Assembly (NCBI GenBank): GCA_039029315.1
Contig: JBCCGK010000138.1
Coordinates: 1-26,898, forward strand
Length of the DNA: 26,898 nucleotides
Reading direction: 5' to 3'
Source: JBCCCJ01 sp039029315
GTDB lineage: Bacteria > Bacteroidota > Bacteroidia > J057
The position numbers and the translations under genes are program-made. This document shows, in pieces, positions 6,468 through 14,311 of the stretch. A model generated the notes under the pieces. The model saw nothing but the letters and a program-made list of their open reading frames with translations, made no database searches and had not been told where the DNA came from. Every line of letters starts with the position of its first letter. Within the stretch, counting starts at the first letter, position 1.

Positions 6468-8447
6468 ATGAAACAGCTCTTTACATTCACCTGGATCGTC
6501 TGCTTGAGTTTGGCTGCTTACTCACAACTGGATCAACAGCTGGTAGATAGCCTCACCTTGACCTTGAATGAAGGACAAGCAGATACCATGAGGGTACTGA
6601 ATCTGATTCATTTGGCAAGATTGTATGAAGGAAACTATGAACACGATTCGGTTCTTAGATATGGATATGAAACCCTGAATTCATCAAGATCTTTGGCTTA
6701 CTATCATGGTATCGGGAGTGGACACAGGGACCTAGCCATCACATTCTGGAATCAGGGGATGCTGGACAGTGCGCTTGTTCATAGTGAATTGTCTATCCAG
6801 GCCTTTCAGCTAGACAATGACCAAAAGAGAATTCATAATCAGAAGTATCTGAAAGGCATGATCATGACTGATTATGGGAGATTTGATGAGGCACTTGCCC
6901 TTCATTATGCTGTATTGACATACTTTGAAGCCACTGAAAATCCCAATATCACTGCTGTCCTCAACAGCATCGGATATGTTCAAAACCTTACAGGAAATTA
7001 CGCTGAGGCTGAATCAGCGTATCAGCAGGCAATAGAAGTCGCCAGGCAGAACCAGAATGAAGACGCTCTTGCAAATGCCATGAGCAATCTGGGGAGTTTA
7101 TACAGTAGCCTGGGCAGACTGGAGGAAGCCTTGACATTGTTTGAACAAGTTCTGGAATATGATCAGCGCGTGAAAAATGACTGGGGAATCGGATTTCAGA
7201 TGATCAATATCGGAAGTATCCACGTCAAAAAAGGGGAGTACAAACAGGCACTGACCTATCAATTGCAGGGCTTAAGCATCCGCCGAAAATTGGGTCAAAA
7301 AATTCACTTGTGTTCCAATTTATTGGTGATTGGCAGAACCTACAAGGAGATGAAAGCGTCTATTCAAGCACTTGTCTACTATGAAGAAGCCAAAGAAATT
7401 GCGGAAGAGATCGATGCAAGGGATTATCTCTATAGTTGCCATCTGGATATGAGTGCATGTTATGCTAATTTGAGTCAATATGAGGCGGCCTATGAGTACA
7501 GAAAGACTGCCTCTGTATTGAGAGATTCCATTTATGCACAAGAAAAACTGGACAAAATTCAGGAACTCACCAAACGATATGAAAACGAAAAGAAGGAGGC
7601 AACAATCGCGCTCCTCAGTGCAGAAAACCAGCTGAAGGATGTCGCACTGACTCATGAGGCCAATGTGCGAAAAGGCCTGATTCTTGGCTTGATTCTGATG
7701 CTTATCATTGGACTATTGATCTGGGCAGGAGAAAAGCGAAGAATTCGCAACCAGAAATTGCTCACAGAAAAAAACCAGCAAATCAGGGAAACGGCCTTCA
7801 GAGAAACGCTAACAAATCTGGAACTCAAGGCCCTTCGTGCACAAATGAATCCGCATTTCATTTTCAATTGCATGAACTCGATCAATCGACTGATTCTGGA
7901 AGGGCAAAATGACAAAGCTTCCCGCAACCTGACCAAATTCGCACGCCTCATCCGCATGATCCTCGAATACTCAGAAAAGAAGAATATCACTTTGGCAGAA
8001 GAATTACAATTGTTGGAGACCTATATCCAATTGGAGGCAGAGCGATTCAAGAACAAGATCGCCTATGAAATCCAGGTGGCGGAGCAATTAGATCCTGAAG
8101 AAATTGAGCTTCCATCGATGATCCTCCAGCCCTTTGTCGAGAATGCGATCTGGCACGGCTTGATGCACAAGGAGGAGGGAGGTGGCAAAATCCTCATCCA
8201 AATTGAAGCCAGGGACACGCTCCTTCATTGCTACATCGAGGACAATGGAGTCGGCAGAGAAAAAGCCCTTGAGCTTAAAAACATACAACAGGCTACACAT
8301 ACTTCTATGGCAATGACAGTTACCAAAGAGCGACTCAAGCTGCTCGATAGCACAGGCTTGACACGGTTGATTAAGATCATAGATCTGAAAGATGTCGCCA
8401 ATCAGGCACTGGGCACTCGAGTAGAATTGAATATCCCTTTGAGTTGA
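6468..8447 (+). CDS. TPR sensor histidine kinase, LytS/YehU type (copy 2)
   Basis: A 659-residue paralogue of the preceding kinase with identical layout: signal peptide (1-20), TPR array (about 85-350), membrane helix (402-420), His_kinase motif with H463, N-box N559 and G1 DNGVG (592-596). The kinase halves are nearly the same, sharing RAQMNPHFIFNCMNSINRL, SMILQPFVENAIWHGLMHKE and the C-terminal IIDLKD..NQALGTRV. The TPR sensor halves are clearly more diverged. This suggests duplication followed by sensor divergence, with two inputs feeding the same output or forming heterodimers. The gene ends convergently, 46 bases from the SH3b protein gene on the other strand; I saw no strong terminator there. 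Confidence 0.93.
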   Translation: MKQLFTFTWIVCLSLAAYSQLDQQLVDSLTLTLNEGQADTMRVLNLIHLARLYEGNYEHDSVLRYGYETLNSSRSLAYYHGIGSGHRDLAITFWNQGMLDSALVHSELSIQAFQLDNDQKRIHNQKYLKGMIMTDYGRFDEALALHYAVLTYFEATENPNITAVLNSIGYVQNLTGNYAEAESAYQQAIEVARQNQNEDALANAMSNLGSLYSSLGRLEEALTLFEQVLEYDQRVKNDWGIGFQMINIGSIHVKKGEYKQALTYQLQGLSIRRKLGQKIHLCSNLLVIGRTYKEMKASIQALVYYEEAKEIAEEIDARDYLYSCHLDMSACYANLSQYEAAYEYRKTASVLRDSIYAQEKLDKIQELTKRYENEKKEATIALLSAENQLKDVALTHEANVRKGLILGLILMLIIGLLIWAGEKRRIRNQKLLTEKNQQIRETAFRETLTNLELKALRAQMNPHFIFNCMNSINRLILEGQNDKASRNLTKFARLIRMILEYSEKKNITLAEELQLLETYIQLEAERFKNKIAYEIQVAEQLDPEEIELPSMILQPFVENAIWHGLMHKEEGGGKILIQIEARDTLLHCYIEDNGVGREKALELKNIQQATHTSMAMTVTKERLKLLDSTGLTRLIKIIDLKDVANQALGTRVELNIPLS

Positions 8448-8493
8448 GAGATCAAACAAGTTTGCAAAGCTGCCAGCTCTTCAGAACTGTCTA

Positions 8494-9453
8494 TCAAAAG
8501 GCCTCCGCAAATCCTACAGTGTAAGATTTAAATCTCCTTCCTGCTTCAGCTTCACTCGTCAGAAATACCGTATAATACCATCCCCTGAAGGCCCCATGCT
8601 CAATCAAGAGATCTTTTTTGCCATCGGTGTCGAGATCACCGATATACATGATCGAGGCATGAATGTTTTGGGTGTCATAGAAAAATCTCATCCTCAACAA
8701 TAGTTCATCTCTGCTTCTCCCTTGGGCATCCTGATGATGAAATCTCAATTCATAAGGATCAATAATCAAGCCTTCCTCATAGGCAGCAGCTGGAACTTGC
8801 ACCTTCCCATTGCAATAGAACAGGCCCTCAGAGACAAAGTGAAATTCTCCCGCGAACATCCAATCTTCATCCGGCTTTCCACGTCCTCCTTCCATCAAAG
8901 GAATTGTTGGATGGACAATCACCCATTCCGGCAAATTGTCTGCATCGATGGGATAGGCTTGATCTCCTGTTTGGGTGTTGTCCAGAGGAATGCTGCGCAA
9001 GACAAGCCGACCGGAGCCATCATGCATCTTGAACAGACCAAAAACTTTCTGACCTTTTGGAAAAATCATCTCTTTATAGCCTTCCTCCAGATCGCTTCTG
9101 GGAAACATCTCCATGATGGCTTTTTCCTTCTCGATTTGTTTGAGTGTGCTCAGGATATAGCCTTCTTTCTCTTGCCAAAATACCCGGACCCACTGTGCGT
9201 CATTCTCAGGCATGGAATCTTGCTCAAAGCTCCCTTCACAAACACCGATCCTGCTGGCAAAGGGGATTGTCCCCAACATATCTGCTTCAAGGGAGGCAGA
9301 TTCCCGAAGCCCAAGACCTTGCTTTTCTGTTATGCAATAGGCTTGTGTCCAGGAATTGCGGCCTAAGCCACCGCATTCAAATACCTGAGAAAATAGAGAT
9401 GTCTGACTAAGTATGATCCAAAGGAAAAGAAAAAGAATGTGCTTTTGCTTCAT
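8494..9453 (-). CDS. Secreted SH3b-domain protein
   Basis: A 319-residue protein with a signal peptide (1-22, cleavage near FS-Q) and a bacterial SH3-like domain at about 39-104 (GLGLRESASLEADMLGTIPF, ending in WVRVFWQEKEGYILSTL). The C-terminal region is of no recognised family and contains GDLDTDGKKD (272-281), an aspartate-rich turn like FG-GAP/VCBS calcium loops. SH3b domains often bind peptidoglycan or other envelope polymers. No T9SS sorting domain or lipobox is seen, so it is probably periplasmic. It is the last gene of the five-gene minus-strand block, 90 bases after the large fibre gene. A role in anchoring or envelope sensing is only a guess from context. Confidence 0.75.
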   Translation of the reverse strand: MKQKHILFLFLWIILSQTSLFSQVFECGGLGRNSWTQAYCITEKQGLGLRESASLEADMLGTIPFASRIGVCEGSFEQDSMPENDAQWVRVFWQEKEGYILSTLKQIEKEKAIMEMFPRSDLEEGYKEMIFPKGQKVFGLFKMHDGSGRLVLRSIPLDNTQTGDQAYPIDADNLPEWVIVHPTIPLMEGGRGKPDEDWMFAGEFHFVSEGLFYCNGKVQVPAAAYEEGLIIDPYELRFHHQDAQGRSRDELLLRMRFFYDTQNIHASIMYIGDLDTDGKKDLLIEHGAFRGWYYTVFLTSEAEAGRRFKSYTVGFAEAF

Positions 9454-9491
9454 TGTCTGTTTTGTTGAGTGATGAAAGAAAGGGTCTGGTT

Positions 9492-9538
9492 CTGATGGGG
9501 TGATATCAATAGGTCATTCATTGTAAATCCCCCATCAG
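9492..9538. repeat. Stem-loop in gap after fibre gene
   Basis: CTGATGGGG (9492-9500) and CCCCATCAG (9530-9538) form a perfect 9-bp GC-containing stem around a 29-base loop that begins with the palindrome TGATATCA. It starts six bases after the stop codon of the large S74 protein gene (stop at 9544-9546) in the minus-strand reading direction. No U-tract follows, so it may be an mRNA-stabilising or processing hairpin and not a terminator. Confidence 0.45.
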
Positions 9539-9543
9539 GTCCT

Positions 9544-12500
9544 TTATCTACCAGTTTGTAACGCAGCTTGAAGCGCATGTATTTGGTTTTGTTGATCATT
9601 CACCTGCTCAGTCAGCTCTTGTATCGCCTTCACCAGAACCGGAATCAATTCGCTATAATTCACCCCTAAACTGACTGCTGGATCTTCAGACTGCATGACC
9701 ACTTCCGGCACAGTCTGCTGAAGATCCTGGGCGATGAAACCAAGTTTCTCTGGACCAGCAGGATTGCTCTTCCAACGGTAGCGAACAGGGTTCATAGAGA
9801 GAACCTGATCCAGGCCATACTCCAGATGCTGGATGTCTCGCTTGAGGCGACGATCAGAGGTTTGGATGGTCCCATTCACAGCATAGACTTGTAGCCATCG
9901 ATTGCTTGCTCTACCAAGTTCTTTGCTATTATCAGTACGTGGATAGACATGATCATTGAATTGTGCTTCTCCGCTGACATATATGCCCGCTGCTGGTGTA
10001 TTACTGGGAGAATTGGCACCAACAGACAGGCCTCCATTGCTCAAGACACGAAGTCGGGTAGTTCCAGCTATACGAACCCTCAAGGCATTCTCACCAGAAG
10101 CTGCTTCGACTTGTAAGCGATCGCCAGGGGTTCCATTCCCAATGAGGGTTTTCCCATTTTTTAGAATGGTTAAGGCATCAGATCGATTGGAGCTGCTGGT
10201 TCCATTTCCAAGAATGAAGAGACGGTCATTTGAATCAAATCCCGTAGCATTGGCAGGGGTATAGGTCGTATGATAGATCCCCATTGCTGTTTCTGACAGG
10301 GAAGGAGCAGAAATCCGTGTACCAATGGCTATCCCAAATTTGCCACTCGCGAATGCATAATAGCCCAGCGCTGTGCTGTTTTCGCCAGTTGCCTCTGTCT
10401 GAAATCCTGTTGCTAAACACCTAAATCCACTGGCGGTAGAATTATCTCCCAGAGCTGTACTATAGTCTCCAGAGGCAGCTGTTTGATTCCCGGCAGAAAA
10501 GCTATAATCTCCACCTGCGGTTGTTGCCTCCCCGAAAGCTGTACTATAATCCCCGCTTGCTGTTGTCCCTTGCCCAAATGATGTGCTGAAGCTTCCCGAA
10601 GCAACTGTGTTTCCACCAAAGGCAGAACTGGTAGACCCAGAAGCCACTGAGGAAAAACCTGCGGCCAGACTGTTTACTCCAATTGCTTGCGTGAGTGCAC
10701 CAACTGCCATGCTTCTACTACCCGATGCAGTGGTTGATTGTCCAAAAGCGATACTATTTCCACCACTAGCAGTGGTGCTATTCCCAAAAGCAGTACTATT
10801 TGTGCCCTTTGCTTTGGTATTGTAGCCAATGGCTACTGAAGCCATGCCGACACTATCCCAATCCCAATTGCTACTTTGACTATTGCTTAATTCTCCTGCA
10901 CGCAAGGCTCCCTTTCCTCCCAACCACAACAATTTATTACCTCCTCCTGTCGTATCTGAGCCAAACAGAACAGTTTCCTCCTCGGGCACATGAAGTCGGG
11001 TTTTGGGACCAGATTCGCCTATTCCCATTCGACCATCCTTCATGATCATCAGCGCATCTGATCGGTTGCTGGGTGCAGTGCCATTTCCAAGGACAAAGAG
11101 GCGATCATTAGGATGAAATTGGGTTGCCCAAATCGGTGTATAGATTGTTGGATAACTTCCCAATGCCGTTTCAGCCTGGGATGGAGCCTCGGTATGTCGT
11201 CCCATTGCTACACTTGAATAACCGGAAGCAGTTGTGCTGGATCCCATAGCTACACTGGTTACACCTAGTGCATCAGCACCAACCCCTGCTGCAAAACTAT
11301 AATTCCCTGATGCCCTGCTAGCAGCGCCAAAAGTAGCACTGGAATTTCCCAAGGCGCGATTGTTCTCTCCCACTGCGATAGAATGAAGCCCGACACTGTC
11401 AGCATCCCAAAAAGTAGCGGTTTGATTGTGTAATGACCCTGCTCGAAGGGCCCCTTTGTCTCCAAACCATATCATCTTTTTCCCTGCACCTGTTGTATCG
11501 GCACCAAAAAGAACCCTTTCATTCTCTGATACATGCAATCTGGTTTTGGGTGAGGATTCACCGATGCCTGTCCGGCCATCTTTCATGATCGTCAAGGCAT
11601 CAGAGCGATTTAAAGAATTGAGACCATTTCCGACAACAAGAAGACGGTCAGTCAATTGAAAGCTTGTTTTGCCATTGGCTGTGGGTGTATACGTGGTGGC
11701 AAAATTTCCCATAGAGGTTTCGGCAAAAGACAAAGCAGATGTACTGTGTCCCATGGCGGTACTATAAGAGCCATCTGCAGTTGTTGTTGAACCCAATGCC
11801 ATACTGCTGTTTCCATTGGCAGTTGTCAGTCTCCCTAGCGCAGTGCTATAGTCTCCTCTGGCAATAGCAAAAATACCAATCGCCGAACTGACTGATCCAA
11901 TCGCAATTGAGTGAGTCCCCATAGCGAAGCTGTTATGGGATCGGGCTTCTGTGTTGGTGCCCAAGGCGACACTGGAAGAGCCTTTTGCTTTTGTATTTTG
12001 TCCAACGGCCAGGCTATAGTTCCCCACACTATCGGGATTCCAGTATGATCCATAGACAGGAAAGAGTAGGCCAGCTCTTAAGGCCCCCTTCCCTCCACTC
12101 CACAAAAACCTGCTTCCCTCTCCAATGGTGTCCGATCCAAATAATACTGACTCATTCTCAGCTATATGCAAAGCAGTCATGGCTGTATCTACCTGCAATC
12201 CCACATGTCGATCTGTAATCAGGTTGTCCAATGAATTGAGTTCCCAATGGCTGGTGTCAGTTGATCCGCCGGGCAGATTGACTGAGCCACCGCCATTGGA
12301 TAAGGAAAGCGTTGAACCAGAAAGAGATAAGCTCTGGATTTCATTGTTGGGGTTGGCATCTGCATCATCCACTTCATCAGTGAAGCTTCCTCCACCATTC
12401 GAGAGAGTAATAGTATTGCCCGATTTACTCAAAGCCTGAAATTCATTGTTTGGATCGGCATCTGCATCATTGATCTGATCTGTACTGGAGATGGTAAAAT

Positions 12501-14145
12501 TCGGATAGGTGCCGCTGATGGTCGTTGCACCTGAACCGGATAGGGATACTGTCTGATCTGGTGCGGTGTTGTTGATGGTTGAGCCATTGATCGAGATGCC
12601 TGTGCCACCTTGATAAGCTGTACCAGCAGGCAAATTGACACTTCCTCCACCATTGGACAAAGAAAGCGTCGAGCCGGAAAGTGATAGATTCTGGAGTTCA
12701 TTGGCAGGATCGGCATCAGCATCATTGATCTGATCTGTACTGGAGATGGTGAAATTGGGATAGGTGCCGCTGATTGAAGTCGCACCTGAACCTGTTAGGG
12801 ATACTGTTTGGTCTGGGGCTGTATTCGTGATGGTTGAGCCATTGATCGAGATGCCTGTGCCACCTTGATATACTGTTCCGGCTGGCATAGAAACTGATCC
12901 ACCGCCATTGGAAAGCGACAATGTATTTCCAGATAAGGTCAGGCTTTGTAGTTCATTCAAAGGATCAAGATCACCCGTATTGCTGATGGTTGTACCAATG
13001 ATGTTGATGCCTACTCCTGCATTGTAAACCGGACCAGCAGGAAGGTTGATGGTTCCCCCTCCATCCGATAATGAGAGAAGATTCCCGGTGATAGAAAGAG
13101 ATTGTAGCTCATTTCCTGGATCAGCATCTGCATCATTGACTTCATCTGTAAAGCTTCCTCCGCCATTGGAGAGGCTTACAGTACTCCCAGTCTTGCTCAA
13201 GGATTGGATTTCATTATTTGGATCAGCATCTGCATCATCCACCTGATCTGTGCTGCTGATGGTAAAATTGGGATAGCTGCCACTGATGGATGTTGCCCCT
13301 GCCCCATTCAAGGAAACAATCTGATCTGGTGCCGTATTGTCAATCACCGCTCCATTGATAGCGATGCCTGTGCCGCCCTGATAGATCGAGCCTGCTGGAA
13401 CGGATACGCTGCCGCCGCCATTGGAGAGCGATAAGGTCGTTCCTGAAATGGTCAGGAATTGCAATTCATTGCTGGGGTCTGCATCCGCATCATCCACATG
13501 ATCTGCGCTGCTGATCGTGAAATTCGGATAGGTCCCGCTGATGCTTGTCGCCCCTGATCCTGTGAGCGAAACTGTTTGATCCGGAGCAGTATTTTCTATG
13601 GTCGATCCATTGATGGCAATGCCATTCCCAGCTTGATAGCTAATTCCTCCACCATCCACTGCAGGTGCCCATTGATTGCCATCCCATTTCAGCACCATGT
13701 CTGTTTGGGGAGAGCTAGGAGAAACATCCAGCAAATGGCTTAACTGCATATCCGTAGCATATTTTGCATAAGGAACGCTTTCCAGGCGGTGCACTCCCAT
13801 ATCAGTCCCGGATACAAAGACCTGAAGAAAATAAGGTCCTTGCGCCCAATCCATTAGCTGCCAATTGCCGATCATTGGACTTCCAGTACCGATGATCAGG
13901 TTGACAAGACCATGTACATTGGTGCTGGGGCTATGTTCTTCTTCGTATATGATGGTTCCTGCACTGTTGCCCTGTCGCAGTGCAAAGCGAATGGGCTGGG
14001 AGCTGTTGCTAAGAATGTTTCCCTGTGCGTCTCGTAAGACTGCCTGATAGTTGATCCCAAGGTTCAAAGATTGCGCCCAGGATGCCTGCATCAGGCTAGA
14101 GAAGATCACAAAGAGGAGGAATGTGATGTTGTATAAAGATTTCAT
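9544..14145 (-). CDS. Large fibre-like protein: YadA-type head repeats with C-terminal peptidase S74 chaperone
   Basis: A 1533-residue protein from ATG 14145; the 27 residues encoded upstream come from an intergenic inverted repeat and are not signal-like. Order: signal peptide (1-25, ASWA-Q); a surface module with LGINYQAVLRDAQGN (to about 167); a shaft of seven D-x-D-x-D-P-x-N-E units alternating with five G-[TNV]-G-I-x-I-x-G units (about 167-627); three head modules of 14-residue YadA-like S-x-A-x-G repeats (about 7, 5 and 13 units; 709-1287); and a C-terminal S74 domain. The S74 domain has S1430-D-R-R-L-K1435, the Ser-Lys dyad spacing of endosialidase chaperones, then a short coiled coil. 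Such chaperones trimerise and cut themselves off. No T9SS sorting domain, lipobox or membrane anchor is seen. It is a paralogue of the gene at 14312. Confidence 0.88.
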   Translation of the reverse strand: MKSLYNITFLLFVIFSSLMQASWAQSLNLGINYQAVLRDAQGNILSNSSQPIRFALRQGNSAGTIIYEEEHSPSTNVHGLVNLIIGTGSPMIGNWQLMDWAQGPYFLQVFVSGTDMGVHRLESVPYAKYATDMQLSHLLDVSPSSPQTDMVLKWDGNQWAPAVDGGGISYQAGNGIAINGSTIENTAPDQTVSLTGSGATSISGTYPNFTISSADHVDDADADPSNELQFLTISGTTLSLSNGGGSVSVPAGSIYQGGTGIAINGAVIDNTAPDQIVSLNGAGATSISGSYPNFTISSTDQVDDADADPNNEIQSLSKTGSTVSLSNGGGSFTDEVNDADADPGNELQSLSITGNLLSLSDGGGTINLPAGPVYNAGVGINIIGTTISNTGDLDPLNELQSLTLSGNTLSLSNGGGSVSMPAGTVYQGGTGISINGSTITNTAPDQTVSLTGSGATSISGTYPNFTISSTDQINDADADPANELQNLSLSGSTLSLSNGGGSVNLPAGTAYQGGTGISINGSTINNTAPDQTVSLSGSGATTISGTYPNFTISSTDQINDADADPNNEFQALSKSGNTITLSNGGGSFTDEVDDADANPNNEIQSLSLSGSTLSLSNGGGSVNLPGGSTDTSHWELNSLDNLITDRHVGLQVDTAMTALHIAENESVLFGSDTIGEGSRFLWSGGKGALRAGLLFPVYGSYWNPDSVGNYSLAVGQNTKAKGSSSVALGTNTEARSHNSFAMGTHSIAIGSVSSAIGIFAIARGDYSTALGRLTTANGNSSMALGSTTTADGSYSTAMGHSTSALSFAETSMGNFATTYTPTANGKTSFQLTDRLLVVGNGLNSLNRSDALTIMKDGRTGIGESSPKTRLHVSENERVLFGADTTGAGKKMIWFGDKGALRAGSLHNQTATFWDADSVGLHSIAVGENNRALGNSSATFGAASRASGNYSFAAGVGADALGVTSVAMGSSTTASGYSSVAMGRHTEAPSQAETALGSYPTIYTPIWATQFHPNDRLFVLGNGTAPSNRSDALMIMKDGRMGIGESGPKTRLHVPEEETVLFGSDTTGGGNKLLWLGGKGALRAGELSNSQSSNWDWDSVGMASVAIGYNTKAKGTNSTAFGNSTTASGGNSIAFGQSTTASGSRSMAVGALTQAIGVNSLAAGFSSVASGSTSSAFGGNTVASGSFSTSFGQGTTASGDYSTAFGEATTAGGDYSFSAGNQTAASGDYSTALGDNSTASGFRCLATGFQTEATGENSTALGYYAFASGKFGIAIGTRISAPSLSETAMGIYHTTYTPANATGFDSNDRLFILGNGTSSSNRSDALTILKNGKTLIGNGTPGDRLQVEAASGENALRVRIAGTTRLRVLSNGGLSVGANSPSNTPAAGIYVSGEAQFNDHVYPRTDNSKELGRASNRWLQVYAVNGTIQTSDRRLKRDIQHLEYGLDQVLSMNPVRYRWKSNPAGPEKLGFIAQDLQQTVPEVVMQSEDPAVSLGVNYSELIPVLVKAIQELTEQVNDQQNQIHALQAALQTGR
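10283..12018 (-). repeat. 42-bp YadA-head repeat arrays in three modules
   Basis: In-frame tandem repeats of 14 codons (pattern S-x-A-x-G-x-x-T-x-A-x-G-x-x) in blocks of about 13, 5 and 7 units, given here from the C-terminal to the N-terminal block. Each block closes with ETAMG-like residues and a conserved spacer that includes DRL.V.GNG, RSDAL.I.K.G and R.HV. The blocks thus belong to a larger repeated module, suggesting growth by duplication at two levels. Boundaries are approximate. Confidence 0.8.
12265..13645 (-). repeat. Shaft repeats (DADADP-x-NE and GTGI-x-INGS units)
   Basis: In-frame repeats in the fibre gene: seven units reading roughly DADADPxNELQxLS followed by LSLSNGGGS, interleaved with five units like GTGISINGSTI. 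Four of the latter are followed by APDQTVSL and PNFTIS. The acidic D-x-D-x-D spacing resembles calcium-binding loops. DNA copies are very similar and probably recombine. Boundaries are approximate. Confidence 0.8.
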
Positions 14146-14207
14146 CTGAAATGTGGGATTAGAGTTCATTAAAGAGGATGGCTCAAAAGGTTCAATATTG
14201 AGAAGAG

Positions 14208-14252
14208 CGCAAAGACGGAAAGGCATTCATAATGAATTACTTATCCTTTGCG
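14208..14252. repeat. Nested inverted repeat CGCAAAG...CTTTGCG
   Basis: CGCAAAG (14208-14214) and CTTTGCG (14246-14252) flank a second inverted repeat, ATTCAT-A-ATGAAT (14225-14237), in the 166-base gap between the two fibre genes. The flanking text (GCGCAAAGACGGAAAGG) is one base off a CGCAAAGACGCAAAG tandem, a kind of intergenic motif I recall from Bacteroidota genomes. It may be a dispersed palindromic element or a transcript hairpin. Confidence 0.45.
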
Positions 14253-14311
14253 TCTCTCTGTTTTTGCCTTTAATCCAGGGCTTCTGAGACAGCCTTTTCG
14301 AGAAATGTGCA

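Noticed and set aside
8448..8493. Bidirectional terminator between the convergent kinase and SH3b genes
   Set aside because: Only a short AGCTG-C-CAGCT palindrome without a usable loop or U-tract is visible.
8722..9366. Plus-strand 214-codon ORF opposite the SH3b gene
   Set aside because: No recognisable motifs; the opposite strand encodes a signal peptide and SH3b domain in one clean frame.
12429..12785. Alternative-frame ORFs within the repetitive fibre gene
   Set aside because: Out-of-frame shadows of the repeats; the main frame is open for over 1500 codons with a consistent domain order.
14146..14226. N-terminal extension of the large fibre protein
   Set aside because: It is translated from the intergenic nested palindrome and precedes a normal signal peptide starting at 14145.
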